Origin: Nocardioides panaciterrulae
Lineage (GTDB): Bacteria > Actinomycetota > Actinomycetes > Propionibacteriales > Nocardioidaceae
Direction of reading: 5' to 3'
Length of the DNA stretch: 64,000 bases
Assembly (NCBI RefSeq): GCF_013409645.1
Contig: NZ_JACCBG010000001.1
Location: 2,292,001 to 2,356,000, forward strand
The translations under genes were made by a program, and so were the position numbers. The notes beneath the pieces were generated by a model. That model had not been told where the DNA came from, ran no database searches, and worked only from the letters and a program-made list of their open reading frames with translations. Below are positions 49,694 through 58,406 of the stretch, piece after piece; position 1 is the first letter of the stretch; every line of letters begins with the position of its first letter.

Positions 49694-50145
49694 GGTCTTC
49701 TCCTGGGACGGTGGCGGCCCGTTTGACCGCCCTCATCCCCCAAGGCCGCCGAGAGGCCGCGAGTGGCCAAGGCTGCCGCGATGTTCCGATCGCTTCTTGG
49801 CCCCGGTCAGACCCCGTCCAACGGCGACACCCGCTTCGGTCGCGTGCGTCACCGATTGGGGATCCCCTGCGGCGAATGGCGAACGCGCGCCGTGGCCGGC
49901 ACTGGGCCGTAGCGGCGAGCCATACGACGTTCGGCTGGCGGAACGTCTTGAGAGCCCGAGATGAGCGAGAACGAAGCCCGGCGAGACTGCGGACGACCCC
50001 GTGATAGGCGACGTGGCACAAACGATCAGGAGGCTTCAGTCGACGGCGACCTCTCTTTCGTGCACTGCATGAATATGAGACAGCCATTGACTGTTTCGGC
50101 GTCACGACCGACGTACGCTGCGGCGACCAACTGAACGGGGGAATC
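49694..50145. other. Gene-free region upstream of the secreted-protein operon
   Basis: Holds the divergent control region of xis and the four-gene operon. TTGACT at 50087 and TACGCT at 50113 resemble -35/-10 boxes, but the spacing is too wide to be sure. A 58-codon frame at 49961-50134 shows no protein character. No repeat or RNA gene was recognised. Confidence 0.45.
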
Positions 50146-50637
50146 ATGACAAGTACACCTGCTCACCGCTTCAAGAAGGTCGGCATCACACTGGCAGCCC
50201 TCGGGGCGGCAGCGGTGGCAACGGCTCCTGCCGCGCATGCCACGGCCTACTTCGGCTCATTGCACGCCTACGAGGGCAGCCAGGAAGTCGCGGAATCCAG
50301 CGGCGGCTCCATCTACTACGAAGGCACCGGCAACGGCAGGACGATCACCGAGAACATTCGCTTCCGCGATGTCCGCGCCGACGGTGACGGCGCCTACGGA
50401 GTGGCCGTCCAGCAGGCCTGGGACAAGATCACCGCGCCCCGGTGCTGCACCTATTACACCTGGGCGTGGACCAACGAGGACCAGACTGACCGGTACGGCA
50501 CGGCCTACGGCTGGCGCACCAGCTACCTGCGCGAGTCCGACGCCAACGTGTCTCGTTGGCGGGTGAACGCCAAGGTGTGCGAGGACCAGAACAACGAGCC
50601 CGATGCGTGTGACAGCGCCGGATACCTGGAGCCGTGA
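50146..50637 (+). CDS. Small secreted protein with four cysteines
   Basis: 163 residues from ATG 50146 with GGGGG upstream. A Sec signal peptide (KKVGITLAALGAAAVATAPAAHATA) is followed by a mature part of about 130 residues beginning YFGSLHAYEG. The mature part is rich in Tyr, Trp, Asp and Gly, with cysteines in PRCCTYY, KVCED and DACDS, allowing two disulfides. I recognise no family; it is not a lactococcin-972-type sequence. Its stop overlaps the ABC ATPase start (GTGA), tying it to the transporter, so it may be the exported effector, an immunity factor or a receptor domain. Confidence 0.75.
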   Translation: MTSTPAHRFKKVGITLAALGAAAVATAPAAHATAYFGSLHAYEGSQEVAESSGGSIYYEGTGNGRTITENIRFRDVRADGDGAYGVAVQQAWDKITAPRCCTYYTWAWTNEDQTDRYGTAYGWRTSYLRESDANVSRWRVNAKVCEDQNNEPDACDSAGYLEP

Positions 50638-51422
50638 CACACCACCACTCCGGCGAGACGGCGTCGACCGCTGCGCGGCTCGGCGCCGTCTCGTTCGCAT
50701 ACCGCGACCGGCCTGTCCTGACCGGCATCGACCTCACCGTCCCGTCGGTAGGAGTGACCGCCCTACTGGGGGTGAACGGGTCCGGGAAGACCACGGTCCT
50801 GAACCTGCTGGCGACCGTGACGCAGCCCGCAGCCGGAACTGTTGAGGTGCTTGGACGCGACGCCGCATCGACGACTGCACTGAGGACGATCCGATCGTCC
50901 CTCGGCTACCTGCCACAGGAAGCTAGCTGGACGGGTTCCCTCAACGTTGCCGAGTTCGTCGAGTACTTCGCCTGGCTGCGCCGGCTACCGCGACGCACAC
51001 GCCAAGGTGCGGTGAAGCGGGCACTGGAGCGGACTGACACCACCCGGATGGCGGGCCGCCGGCTGTCGACCCTCTCCGGCGGAGAACGCCAGCGAGCGAT
51101 GCTCGCCTCGGCCATCGTTCACGAGCCCGCCTTGCTCATCCTCGATGAGCCGACTGTCGGACTGGATCCAGAACAGCGGCACCACTTCCGCCGGGTCTTA
51201 GCCGAGTTCGCCGAGAGCCGCTGCGTGCTCCTAAGCACCCACCTGCTCGAGGACGTGGCCGACGTCGCGTCGACCGTGCTGGTGCTTCACGCCGGGCGGA
51301 TCGCCTTTGACGGCTCGCCGGCCGAGTTGGGCGAGCGTTCCTGGGACGACGTCGGCGGCTCGCGTGCGATTGAGCAGGGCTTCCTGCGCACGATCAACGA
51401 AGGGATCTCGGGCCAATGCTGA
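50634..51422 (+). CDS. ABC transporter ATP-binding protein
   Basis: 262 residues. Walker A GVNGSGKTT, Q-loop YLPQEA, signature LSGGERQR, Walker B LLILDEPTVGLD and the switch His in LLSTHLLEDV are all intact, as in ABC-2 drug/bacteriocin exporters. GTG start inside the preceding stop. Overlaps the next gene by seven bases. Motor subunit for the two membrane proteins that follow. Confidence 0.9.
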   Translation: MTHHHSGETASTAARLGAVSFAYRDRPVLTGIDLTVPSVGVTALLGVNGSGKTTVLNLLATVTQPAAGTVEVLGRDAASTTALRTIRSSLGYLPQEASWTGSLNVAEFVEYFAWLRRLPRRTRQGAVKRALERTDTTRMAGRRLSTLSGGERQRAMLASAIVHEPALLILDEPTVGLDPEQRHHFRRVLAEFAESRCVLLSTHLLEDVADVASTVLVLHAGRIAFDGSPAELGERSWDDVGGSRAIEQGFLRTINEGISGQC

Positions 51423-52582
51423 GGCTGGTCCGGAGCCGGACGCGACAACTGATCCCTTTCGCTTGTCTTTGGACCATCCCGCTGATCCTCGCGGTGGAGT
51501 ACGCGAACCACCGCCGGCCCAGGCTTGTGGGGATCCAATGGACCACCACGCTCGACGTGGTCAATGGCGTTTACGTCCTGTTGGCACCACTCGCAGCCGG
51601 GGTGGCCGCGGCCGGGTACTCCTCGGTGATCCGGCAGCAGGAAATGATCCGACCCCTGCCCGACGGGGGGTTGCGGGCGCTGGCTGGTCCGGTGCTGGCG
51701 AACGCCGGCGTCTTCTCGATCGTCCACCTAGCATTCCTCGCCGGCGTGATTGTCGTCGACCTGTCGCGCGGGGTTCCGGGAGCGCCGAACCCCGCACCGA
51801 CCGTCGTCGTCCTGGCGGCGTTCGTGGCGGCCAGCGGCTTCGGAGCCCTGCTGTCCCGGCTGGGGAGCGGCTCGTTGCTAGCGGCTCCTCTGGCGATGTT
51901 GGTGGTGTACGGCTACGAGGTGCTCGAGCGCCAGGTGGCGAGCCGCCTCTTCAGCGACTTCGGTGGCGCAAGTCTTCTGCTGATCGGACTCCGGCAGCGG
52001 ATGGAGGTCGTCACCGCCCAGGCGGTCTGGTTGGGGCTCCTCGGCGTGCTGCTCATCGCGGTGAGCGTGTACGGGTGGCGCGCCTCCTCCCGACTGCTCG
52101 CTGGCGTCGCGCTGTGGACGGCGATGGCGGGCGCCACCCTCTGGCTCGGGAGCAGCGGCGACACTCGGTTCGAGGAGGCCAGCGTGACCTGGGTGTGCGC
52201 GGGCGACACGCCGAGCGTCTGCGTGACTCGTGAGTACGAGGACGAGCTCAACTACTTCGCGCCTCGAGTCTCGGGGTACGCCGACGAGCTCACCGCGCTC
52301 GGCCTCCCCCACGTGCCGAGCGAGTTCCGACAGATCGTCGGCGCGGACCGGCCCGAGGGAGGCTACTTCGGGCTGGACCATCAGCTGCCCGCGCTTGCTT
52401 TCAAGGTCCTGGAGTCCTCCCTCCCCTGCTCGCGGGATTGGAACCCCCCGCCGTTCGGGAAGATCGATACGGTCGTCGCGTACCTCTCCTACGGCGCCGG
52501 CGGTCAGGTGTCGCCGGACCAGAAGCCAGTCACCCGCTCGGCGGCCAAGGCTGCGCTCGACGAGATCGATTGTCGACCATGA
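51416..52582 (+). CDS. ABC-2-like membrane protein with an extracytoplasmic C-terminal domain
   Basis: 388 residues. Six hydrophobic segments (first LIPFACLWTIPLILAV, last LLAGVALWTAMAGATLWL, ending near residue 245) are followed by about 140 polar residues with cysteines in WVCAGDTPSVCV, LPCSRDW and EIDCRP. The tail should lie outside the cell and be disulfide-linked, comparable to the secreted protein of the operon in cysteine number. It is unlike standard ABC-2 permeases and may bind the cargo or its target. Confidence 0.75.
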   Translation: MLRLVRSRTRQLIPFACLWTIPLILAVEYANHRRPRLVGIQWTTTLDVVNGVYVLLAPLAAGVAAAGYSSVIRQQEMIRPLPDGGLRALAGPVLANAGVFSIVHLAFLAGVIVVDLSRGVPGAPNPAPTVVVLAAFVAASGFGALLSRLGSGSLLAAPLAMLVVYGYEVLERQVASRLFSDFGGASLLLIGLRQRMEVVTAQAVWLGLLGVLLIAVSVYGWRASSRLLAGVALWTAMAGATLWLGSSGDTRFEEASVTWVCAGDTPSVCVTREYEDELNYFAPRVSGYADELTALGLPHVPSEFRQIVGADRPEGGYFGLDHQLPALAFKVLESSLPCSRDWNPPPFGKIDTVVAYLSYGAGGQVSPDQKPVTRSAAKAALDEIDCRP

Positions 52583-53172
52583 TCACGGTCCCAGTCGCGC
52601 TCGCCCGGAGTCACCGCTGGTGGCATCTCGGTCTCGGGGCCGTCCTGGTCGTCGCAGGCGCGGTGCTCTTGCCAGCCGACCCGATCGACGTGCCCCTCCG
52701 AGGGGGCGTCCGCGGGGAGGCGTGGCCAGCTGTGCTGGCCCTCCTCGGGGCGGCACTGCCGGCGGCGCTGAGCAGTCCGGGTGCGGCGCTCGCCGCCGCT
52801 CTGCCGCGCCGGCCGTGGCAGCTGCGGGCGGCGACCGCGGTGGTGATCGCGCTGACCGCGATCGTCGTTGCCACGGTCGCGTGCGCGCTGATCGATCGGC
52901 CCGTCGACGCCGGTCTGCGCAACACGGCGTTGTCGGTCGCGCTCGCCGCGGGTTCCGCCACCCTCTTCGGCGTTCAGACGTCGTGGATTGCGCCGGTGCT
53001 CGTCACCGGGGCGACCTGGCTCTACGGGCTGGACGAGAGAAGCGCCCCCCTGGCCTGGGCGGTCCTGCTACGGCCGCCGAGCACCGGCTCCTTGACCGTC
53101 GCGGTCATGGCCCTCCTCACTACGCTGACGGTCTGGGTGTGGCGGGGTGAACAGACCGCCGCCCACTCGTGA
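52579..53172 (+). CDS. Small multi-helix membrane protein of the ABC operon
   Basis: 197 residues with about six helices, including LGLGAVLVVAGAVLL, AVVIALTAIVVATVACALI and SLTVAVMALLTTLTVWVW. The ATG overlaps the stop of the previous gene as ATGA. No family recognised. Probably the second half of the transporter's membrane part. Last gene of the four. Confidence 0.75.
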   Translation: MITVPVALARSHRWWHLGLGAVLVVAGAVLLPADPIDVPLRGGVRGEAWPAVLALLGAALPAALSSPGAALAAALPRRPWQLRAATAVVIALTAIVVATVACALIDRPVDAGLRNTALSVALAAGSATLFGVQTSWIAPVLVTGATWLYGLDERSAPLAWAVLLRPPSTGSLTVAVMALLTTLTVWVWRGEQTAAHS

Positions 53173-53177
53173 GCCGA

Positions 53178-53198
53178 GTGGCCAACTACTCCGGCCAC
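53178..53198 (+). terminator. Possible terminator of the secreted-protein operon
   Basis: GTGGCC and GGCCAC enclose a nine-base loop six bases after the last stop. The stem is short and there is no T-run. Confidence 0.3.
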
Positions 53199-53616
53199 AC
53201 AAACACCCCCACCGCCTACCGTCTGGTTCAGCCGCCCAGACACGTGGGGGGGCGAAGGCTTCGCCATCGCCCCAATGCCGTCCGCTGCAGTTCCGGGCCC
53301 CAGCGCCGTGCGATGTACCGCAAGCCGTTCGTCCTGTGGGACGGGTAGCGCCGCCCGACGTCGACTGAGCCGCTGACCACCGGGTCGCATGCGAGCTGCG
53401 TCGAACCGCCGCTCACGAGTTAACGTGCGCATCGTGCCCTTGTCGCGGCTGAGAGATCGGGCGCTGCCCTACACGTCTCGACGCGCAGGGTCGGGCGAAT
53501 AACCGCCAAGTTCTGACTGGGACGTTGTGGCGCCGGCGCGTGACCTTGGGTCCAGACGGGTCGTCACTACAAGTGCATACGACACCGGGAGCTGCCCCGC
53601 GAAGGCTGGCCAGGCC
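53199..53616. other. Gene-free stretch after the ABC operon
   Basis: No frame here looks like protein and no IS end, RNA or repeat was recognised. It separates the ABC operon from the oppositely oriented flavoprotein fragment. Confidence 0.5.
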
Positions 53617-53991
53617 TCAACTCGCGCTGACGCGGCGGCTCGTCACGGCGCGGCGAACATGATCAACAACCACTTCAGGTCCTGCCATGGCGAGGTCAAG
53701 ATGCGTCTCGCGCGTCCCGAACTCGTAGGCGAGGCTGTCCTCCATGTCGACAACGATGTGACCGTCCGAGCGAACCGTCTCGACGCAGCGGTGCACGGCC
53801 GGATTGGACCACATTCGACTGTTCATGTTGGGCACGAGGACCACCGGGAGCTCGGCGCACGTGACGGTGGCTGTCAGAAGGTTGTCGCAACGCCCGTGCG
53901 CCACGCTGGAGAGTGTGTTGGCGGTGCACGGCGCGATGAGGATGGCGTCTGCCCAGGCCGCCAGCGCCACATGCTCTGCACTGACCCAGCG
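53617..53991 (-). pseudogene. C-terminal fragment of an HFCD-family flavoprotein
   Basis: Reads GRWVSAEHVALAAWADAILI, then APCTANTLSS, then VPNMNSRMWSNPAVHR. These are the active-site His, the PxSANT motif and the PxMNxxMW motif of homo-oligomeric flavin-containing Cys decarboxylases (CoaC, EpiD/MrsD and relatives). The first part of the domain, with the FMN-binding N-terminus, is missing or unreadable to the right, towards the IS110 element. Could descend from a CoaBC-like or a RiPP-tailoring LanD-like enzyme; the fragment does not decide. Confidence 0.7.
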
Positions 53992-54114
53992 ACCGCGGAG
54001 TCCAGTATCGAGCGATTCGCTACACCGAGCGGCTCGCCGAAGTCGAGGCCGTCGCGTCCGTCGGGTCGCGTGGCGATTCGTATGACTGCGAGCATCCTGT
54101 CTGCGCCACCCCCT

Positions 54115-54329
54115 GGGGTCTGACCCTTGCTTATGACCGGCCCTGCGGGTGCCCTCGCGTTGACGTGTCGGCCTCGGGTGGTGGCGTTCACCAGGCTGCT
54201 GGCCGGGTGGGCAGTGACCTGATAGGAGCCTGACTCGACCAGGGTCTCATCGCAGTCCTGTCCGCCCACTCCGGCCAGCTGAGCCATGGACAGCCCGCCC
54301 GGAAAATGCGAGAGAGGATCCACAGCCCG
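54115..54329 (+). ncRNA. Candidate bridge (seek) RNA region in the IS110 left end
   Basis: Recent work shows that IS110 recombinases use an RNA encoded in the element's non-coding end to pair with target and donor DNA. In this 215-base leader, gctggccgggtgggc (54198-54212) and gcccactccggccagc (54264-54279) form a stem of about 14 bp with one bulge around a 51-base internal segment, consistent with a folded RNA. The exact RNA boundaries and guide loops cannot be set by eye. Confidence 0.45.
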
Positions 54330-55475
54330 ATGCCCAGCATGCAGCTTCGCCGCGACGATGTCATCGTCGGCGTCGACACCCACAAGGACAACCACGTCGC
54401 CGTCGCGATCGACGGCCTTGGCGGTCGACTCGGCGACATCATCGTGCCCACCACCATCGCCGGCTTCGAGGAGCTCCTCGCCTTCTGCCTGGCATTCGTC
54501 GGGCCCGCCGGTCGCCTGATCGGGTTCGGCATCGAGGGCACCGGCTCCTACGGAGTCGGTCTGGCTCGCTACCTGCGCAACCACGGCCACGACGTCCACG
54601 AGATCGCCCGGCCCGCACGCGCGGTGGAACGCCGACTCGCAGGCAAGAACGACACCATCGACGCCGAGCACGCCGCACGCCAACTCCTCGCTGGACACGG
54701 GCTGTCGACACCCAAGACCGCCGACGGCGCGGTCGAGATGATCAGGCTGGTCAAGATCGCCTACGACGGTGCCGTTCAGGCGCGCACCACCGCGATGATC
54801 ACGCTCAAGGCGACCCTCGCGACCGGGAGCGAAGCACTTCGTGCCGAGCTGGAGAAGCTCACCGACCACAAGCTGATCACCGCGTGCGCGGCACTGGAAG
54901 GCCCGGCTCCTCTGCCGCCCGTCCGGCGTGGAGCGCCCGCTGTGGTCGTGCCTGGCGACCCCGACGCTGCGATGCGGCACGTGCTCTCATCGATGGCGAA
55001 GCGTTGGCTCGCGTTGCACGAGGAGGCCAAGGCACACGCCGCATCGCTGAAGGCCCTCACGGCAGCCGCGGCGCCCCAGCTCGTCGAGGCCGTCGGCGTC
55101 GGCTACGACACCGCCGCGCAGATGCTGATCACCGCCGGCGACAACGCCAACCGGATCAAGTCCGAGGCGGCATTCGCCAAGATGTGCGGTGCGTGCCCGA
55201 TCCCAGCCGGATCAGGCAAGACCAACAACCGACACCGCCTGTACCGCGGTGGGAACCGCCAGGCCAACGCAGCGCTGTATCGCGTTGTCATCGTTCGCAT
55301 GAGATGGCACCAGCCGACGATCGACTACGTAGCCCGCCGCACAGCCGAGGGCATGTCGAAGCGAGAGATCATCCGGTGCCTGAAGCGCTACCTGGCTCGC
55401 GAGCTCTTCCGGCTTCTGCCAGCACCGGACGCCGTCGCCAGTCCAGTCGGCAGAGAGCTCGAAATCGCGGCCTGA
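54330..55475 (+). CDS. IS110-family DEDD transposase/recombinase
   Basis: 381 residues from ATG 54330 (an upstream TTG/CTG extension is possible). N-terminal RuvC-like DEDD domain: DVIVGVDTHKDNH, GFGIEGTGSYG, AGKNDTIDAEHAAR. C-terminal transposase-20 domain: VEAVGVGYDTAAQMLITAGD and CGACPIPAGSGKTNNRHRLY with the family's serine region (here GSGKT). Appears intact and may be active. Confidence 0.92.
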   Translation: MPSMQLRRDDVIVGVDTHKDNHVAVAIDGLGGRLGDIIVPTTIAGFEELLAFCLAFVGPAGRLIGFGIEGTGSYGVGLARYLRNHGHDVHEIARPARAVERRLAGKNDTIDAEHAARQLLAGHGLSTPKTADGAVEMIRLVKIAYDGAVQARTTAMITLKATLATGSEALRAELEKLTDHKLITACAALEGPAPLPPVRRGAPAVVVPGDPDAAMRHVLSSMAKRWLALHEEAKAHAASLKALTAAAAPQLVEAVGVGYDTAAQMLITAGDNANRIKSEAAFAKMCGACPIPAGSGKTNNRHRLYRGGNRQANAALYRVVIVRMRWHQPTIDYVARRTAEGMSKREIIRCLKRYLARELFRLLPAPDAVASPVGRELEIAA

Positions 55476-55489
55476 ACGACTTGACGATC

Positions 55490-55762
55490 TATAGGAGCAT
55501 CAACGCGATGGCCGAGGCGCTCAACTCGCTCTTCAAGGCCGAGTGCATCCGCAACCCGGTCATGCGGCCCAAGGGCGGCTGGAACAACGTGAGCGACGTC
55601 GAGATCGCGGTCGCCGAATACGTCGACTGGTTCAACCACCGACGCCTGCACGGCGAGATCGGCCTCGTCCCACCAGCAGAGTTCGAGACCACCCACTGGG
55701 CATCGGTCAAGAACGAGAACTACCCTGCAATCCCGGTCCCGATCGAGGTCGGTTCCAACTAA
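55490..55762 (+). pseudogene. IS3-family transposase (OrfB) C-terminal fragment
   Basis: About 90 codons: MAEALNSLFKAECIRNP includes the catalytic Glu of the DDE set, and VEIAVAEYVDWFNHRRLHGE is the hallmark C-terminal rve motif. The N-terminal two thirds is absent because the IS110 element lies directly upstream. Stop TAA at 55760-55762. Confidence 0.88.
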
Positions 55763-55764
55763 AC

Positions 55765-55792
55765 GAGCCTCCACGAAACCCGGGGCGCTTCA
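55765..55792. repeat. Right terminal inverted repeat of the IS3 remnant
   Basis: gagcctccacgaaacccggg followed by gcgcttca has the form typical of IS3-family ends and follows the OrfB stop by two bases. It marks where the IS entered the relaxase gene. Confidence 0.65.
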
Positions 55793-57821
55793 CATCGTCG
55801 CAGCCGCCGCGAGCACCAACGCGGCGGCATGGTCCATCGAGGACGTCGAGCTGGCCATCCTGGCCGCGCGCCTCGACGGCACCGAGCTCAACGCCGGCCA
55901 GGAGCAGCTGGTCCGCGCGATGGCCACCAGCGGTCGACGTGTGCAGCTCGCTCTCGCACCAGCGGGGGCCGGGAAGACGACCGCGATGCGGGTGCTCGCA
56001 GGGGTGTGGACCGAGGCGGGAGCCGACGTACTCGGCCTCGCACCCTCGGCGGCCGCCGCGGCCGCACTCCGCGACGCCACCGGCATGCCGTGCGAGACGC
56101 TCGCCAAGCTCGTCCACGACCTCGACACCCAGCACGATTCCGACCTGGCCGCTTCTGTCGGTCCCCGGACTCTGCTCGTCGTCGATGAGGCCGGCATGGC
56201 GGACACCATCACCCTCGACCGGGTCATCGGCTTCGCGGTCGAGCACGGTGCCACCGTCCGGCTGATCGGCGACGACCAGCAGCTCGCCGCCATCGGCGCA
56301 GGGGGTGTCCTCCGCGACATCGCCCGCGCGCAGGGCGTCGTACGCCTGGACGAGGTCGTCCGGTTCGTCGAGCCGGTCGAGGCCGAGGCATCCATGGCGC
56401 TGCGAGAGGGCGACAGAGCGGCCCTCGGCTACTACCTCGACCACGAGCGCATCCACGCCGGCGATGAACAGACCGTCGTCGACGAGGTCTTCGACGCGTG
56501 GCAACGTGAGCAGGACGCGGGCCGCGACTGCTTGATGCTGGCGCCGACCCGCGAACTCGTGCGGCAGCTCAACGAGCGAGCTCGATTCGCCCGGCTCAGG
56601 GACACCACCGTTGGCGACGAGGTGCGGCTGCGCGATGGCACCCACGCGTCGGTCGGCGACGCCGTACTGACCCGACTCAACGACCGTCGGCTCGGTGTGA
56701 GCAGCACCGACTGGGTCAAGAACGGCAACCGCTGGACCGTCACCAGCATCCAGAACGGCACCCTGATAGTCCGACACCGCGACTCCGGACTCACCACCGC
56801 GCTGCCCGCGGAGTACGTCGCCGCCCATGTCGAGCTCGGCTACGCCTCCACCGTCCACACCGCTCAGGGCCTGACCGCCGACGTCATGCACGGCATCATC
56901 ACCGGCGAGGAGACCCGGCAACTGCTCTACACAATGCTGACCCGCGGCCGCACCGAGAACCACGTCCACGTCATCACCGACGACCTCAGCAGTGAGCGCG
57001 ACTTCGAGCTGCCCGGCATCACCTCACAGCTCACCGCCACCGAAACCCTCGAGCGGGTGCTCGCCCGCGACGGCGCTGCCATCTCGGCGACTTCCACCCG
57101 CGAACGGGCCGCCACACCAGAGACTCGTCTCCACGACGCAGCAACGAGGTACGCCGACGCCCTCGCGGTCGCGACCCAGAAGGTCCTCGTCGGTGACGAC
57201 GAACCGGTTGCACCAGGCCCGCTCCCCTGGCTGCCCGACATCCCGACAGATGTTGCCGAGCACCCGCGGTGGGGTCCGTACCTGGCGGCGAGGACACGCC
57301 TCGTGAGCACCCTCGCGGCTCAGGTCCGAGACCGCACAGACGCGACTCTCCCTCCCTGGCTCGACGACTACGCCGACGTCCTCACCCCAGAGCTGCGCGC
57401 CGACATCGCGGTCTGGCGGGCCGCCCAGGGCATCCCACCAGACGAACGCACGATCGCCGGTCCCGCGTCCGACGACGACCGCGCCGCAGCGTACCGCCGC
57501 AGCCTCATCCGCACCGTCAACAGCCGCTACGACGACGCCGTCCACCTGTGGGAACGCCGGGTTGTTGCCTACGTCGGCCGCGCCGACGAGCACACCCTCA
57601 CACTGGCGCGCGAGCTCGACCGACTCAAGCGACAGGGCCGAGACCCAGAGCCTTTGCTGATGAGGGCGAATATCCGACCGTTGCCGTCCGAGCACCCGAC
57701 CGCGGCGCTGGCGTATCGGATCCGCAAGCAGCTCGCGGCCAAGCGGCCACGCCACGAGGTCCCCGGTGTCGACCACCACCGCCAGGCGCCTTCACACCAG
57801 GCGCGGGGCATCGGGATGTGA
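55793..57821 (+). pseudogene. MobF (TrwC/TraA-type) relaxase, helicase part only
   Basis: The frame resumes directly after the IS3 end and runs 676 codons; ATG 55920 could give a 633-residue product. Superfamily 1 helicase motifs: LAPAGAGKTTAMRVL (Walker A), LLVVDEAGMAD (Walker B), RLIGDDQQLAAIGAGG, LMLAPTRELV, STVHTAQGLTADV and TRGRTENHV. Full actinobacterial MobF proteins carry an N-terminal HUH relaxase domain of about 300-400 residues with the 3-His motif; it is absent here. The element has therefore lost its DNA-nicking function. Confidence 0.88.
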
Positions 57822-57951
57822 GCGCCGCATCGGCCGTCCGAGGCCGATGCGGCGCTGAACGGTTGCGCCTTTCGGTCCTGAGGTCCATCGGCTACTCCAG
57901 ATCGGATCGACGACCTGCGCCTGAACGCCCCGGCAGCGGCATGGTGGGACG

Positions 57952-58326
57952 TCAGGAACGGCGTGGTCCCGCGTGGCCCGCAAGGCACATCCAGTCGCCT
58001 TCCTGGCGGACCCAGACCTGCGTCATCGGCATCCGGAAGGTCTCGAGTTCATCGCCCTCTCCCACCACCTCATCGGTCACCTCGGCGTGGAGAACGGCGG
58101 TGTCGTTGACAACGACGACTTCGACGCCACTCAGCCGCTGCGAACGCCAGACCGTGTGCCCCTTGGTGTTCCGACGGACGTACTCGGACCGGCTGTAGGA
58201 CTCCCCCGTATGTGACGTCCACCTGAAGCACTTATGCAGGAGCCCCGCGAGTCGCTCGGCATCGCCCGCCGCGAGGGCCGAAGCCCGATCTTCGGCAGCC
58301 GCAATCACCTGCTGCTCTGCGTTCAT
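57952..58326 (-). CDS. NTF2-like / SnoaL-type (DUF4440) protein
   Basis: 124 residues starting MNAEQQVIAAAEDRASALAAGDAE. Characteristic helix then FRWTSHTGESYSRSEYVRRN and a final strand pair (TQVWVRQEGDWMCLAGHAG), the alpha-beta cone fold. Substrate or partner unknown. ATG start; 80 bases from the next minus-strand gene. Confidence 0.8.
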   Translation of the reverse strand: MNAEQQVIAAAEDRASALAAGDAERLAGLLHKCFRWTSHTGESYSRSEYVRRNTKGHTVWRSQRLSGVEVVVVNDTAVLHAEVTDEVVGEGDELETFRMPMTQVWVRQEGDWMCLAGHAGPRRS

Positions 58327-58406
58327 ACGCGCCAGCCTGACACGTGACAGACCCTGTCTCGGCATCCGCCCGTCGGCGGCAGATCCCCTCACAACAACGT
58401 GCTCGA

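Larger units (their letters stand above)
54115..55500 (+). mobile_element. IS110-family element
   Basis: Contains a complete DEDD transposase preceded by about 200 non-coding bases and followed by a short right end (tgacgatctataggagcatc, of the type that closes many actinobacterial IS110 elements). No inverted repeats or target duplication are expected in this family. Exact ends are uncertain. It lies against an IS3 remnant on the right and the flavoprotein fragment on the left. Confidence 0.75.

Noticed and set aside
49961..50134. A 58-codon ORF upstream of the secreted-protein operon
   Set aside because: No ribosome site, no hydrophobic core and very Arg-rich; it overlaps the likely promoter region.
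50146..50637. Lactococcin 972-family bacteriocin
   Set aside because: The operon layout is similar, but the mature protein is longer and lacks the GGxWxYG and terminal tyrosine/valine pattern of that family.
55920..57821. A complete stand-alone RecD-like helicase gene
   Set aside because: The protein-like frame continues upstream to the IS3 end, and its sequence order matches the C-terminal half of MobF relaxases, so it is a truncated gene.
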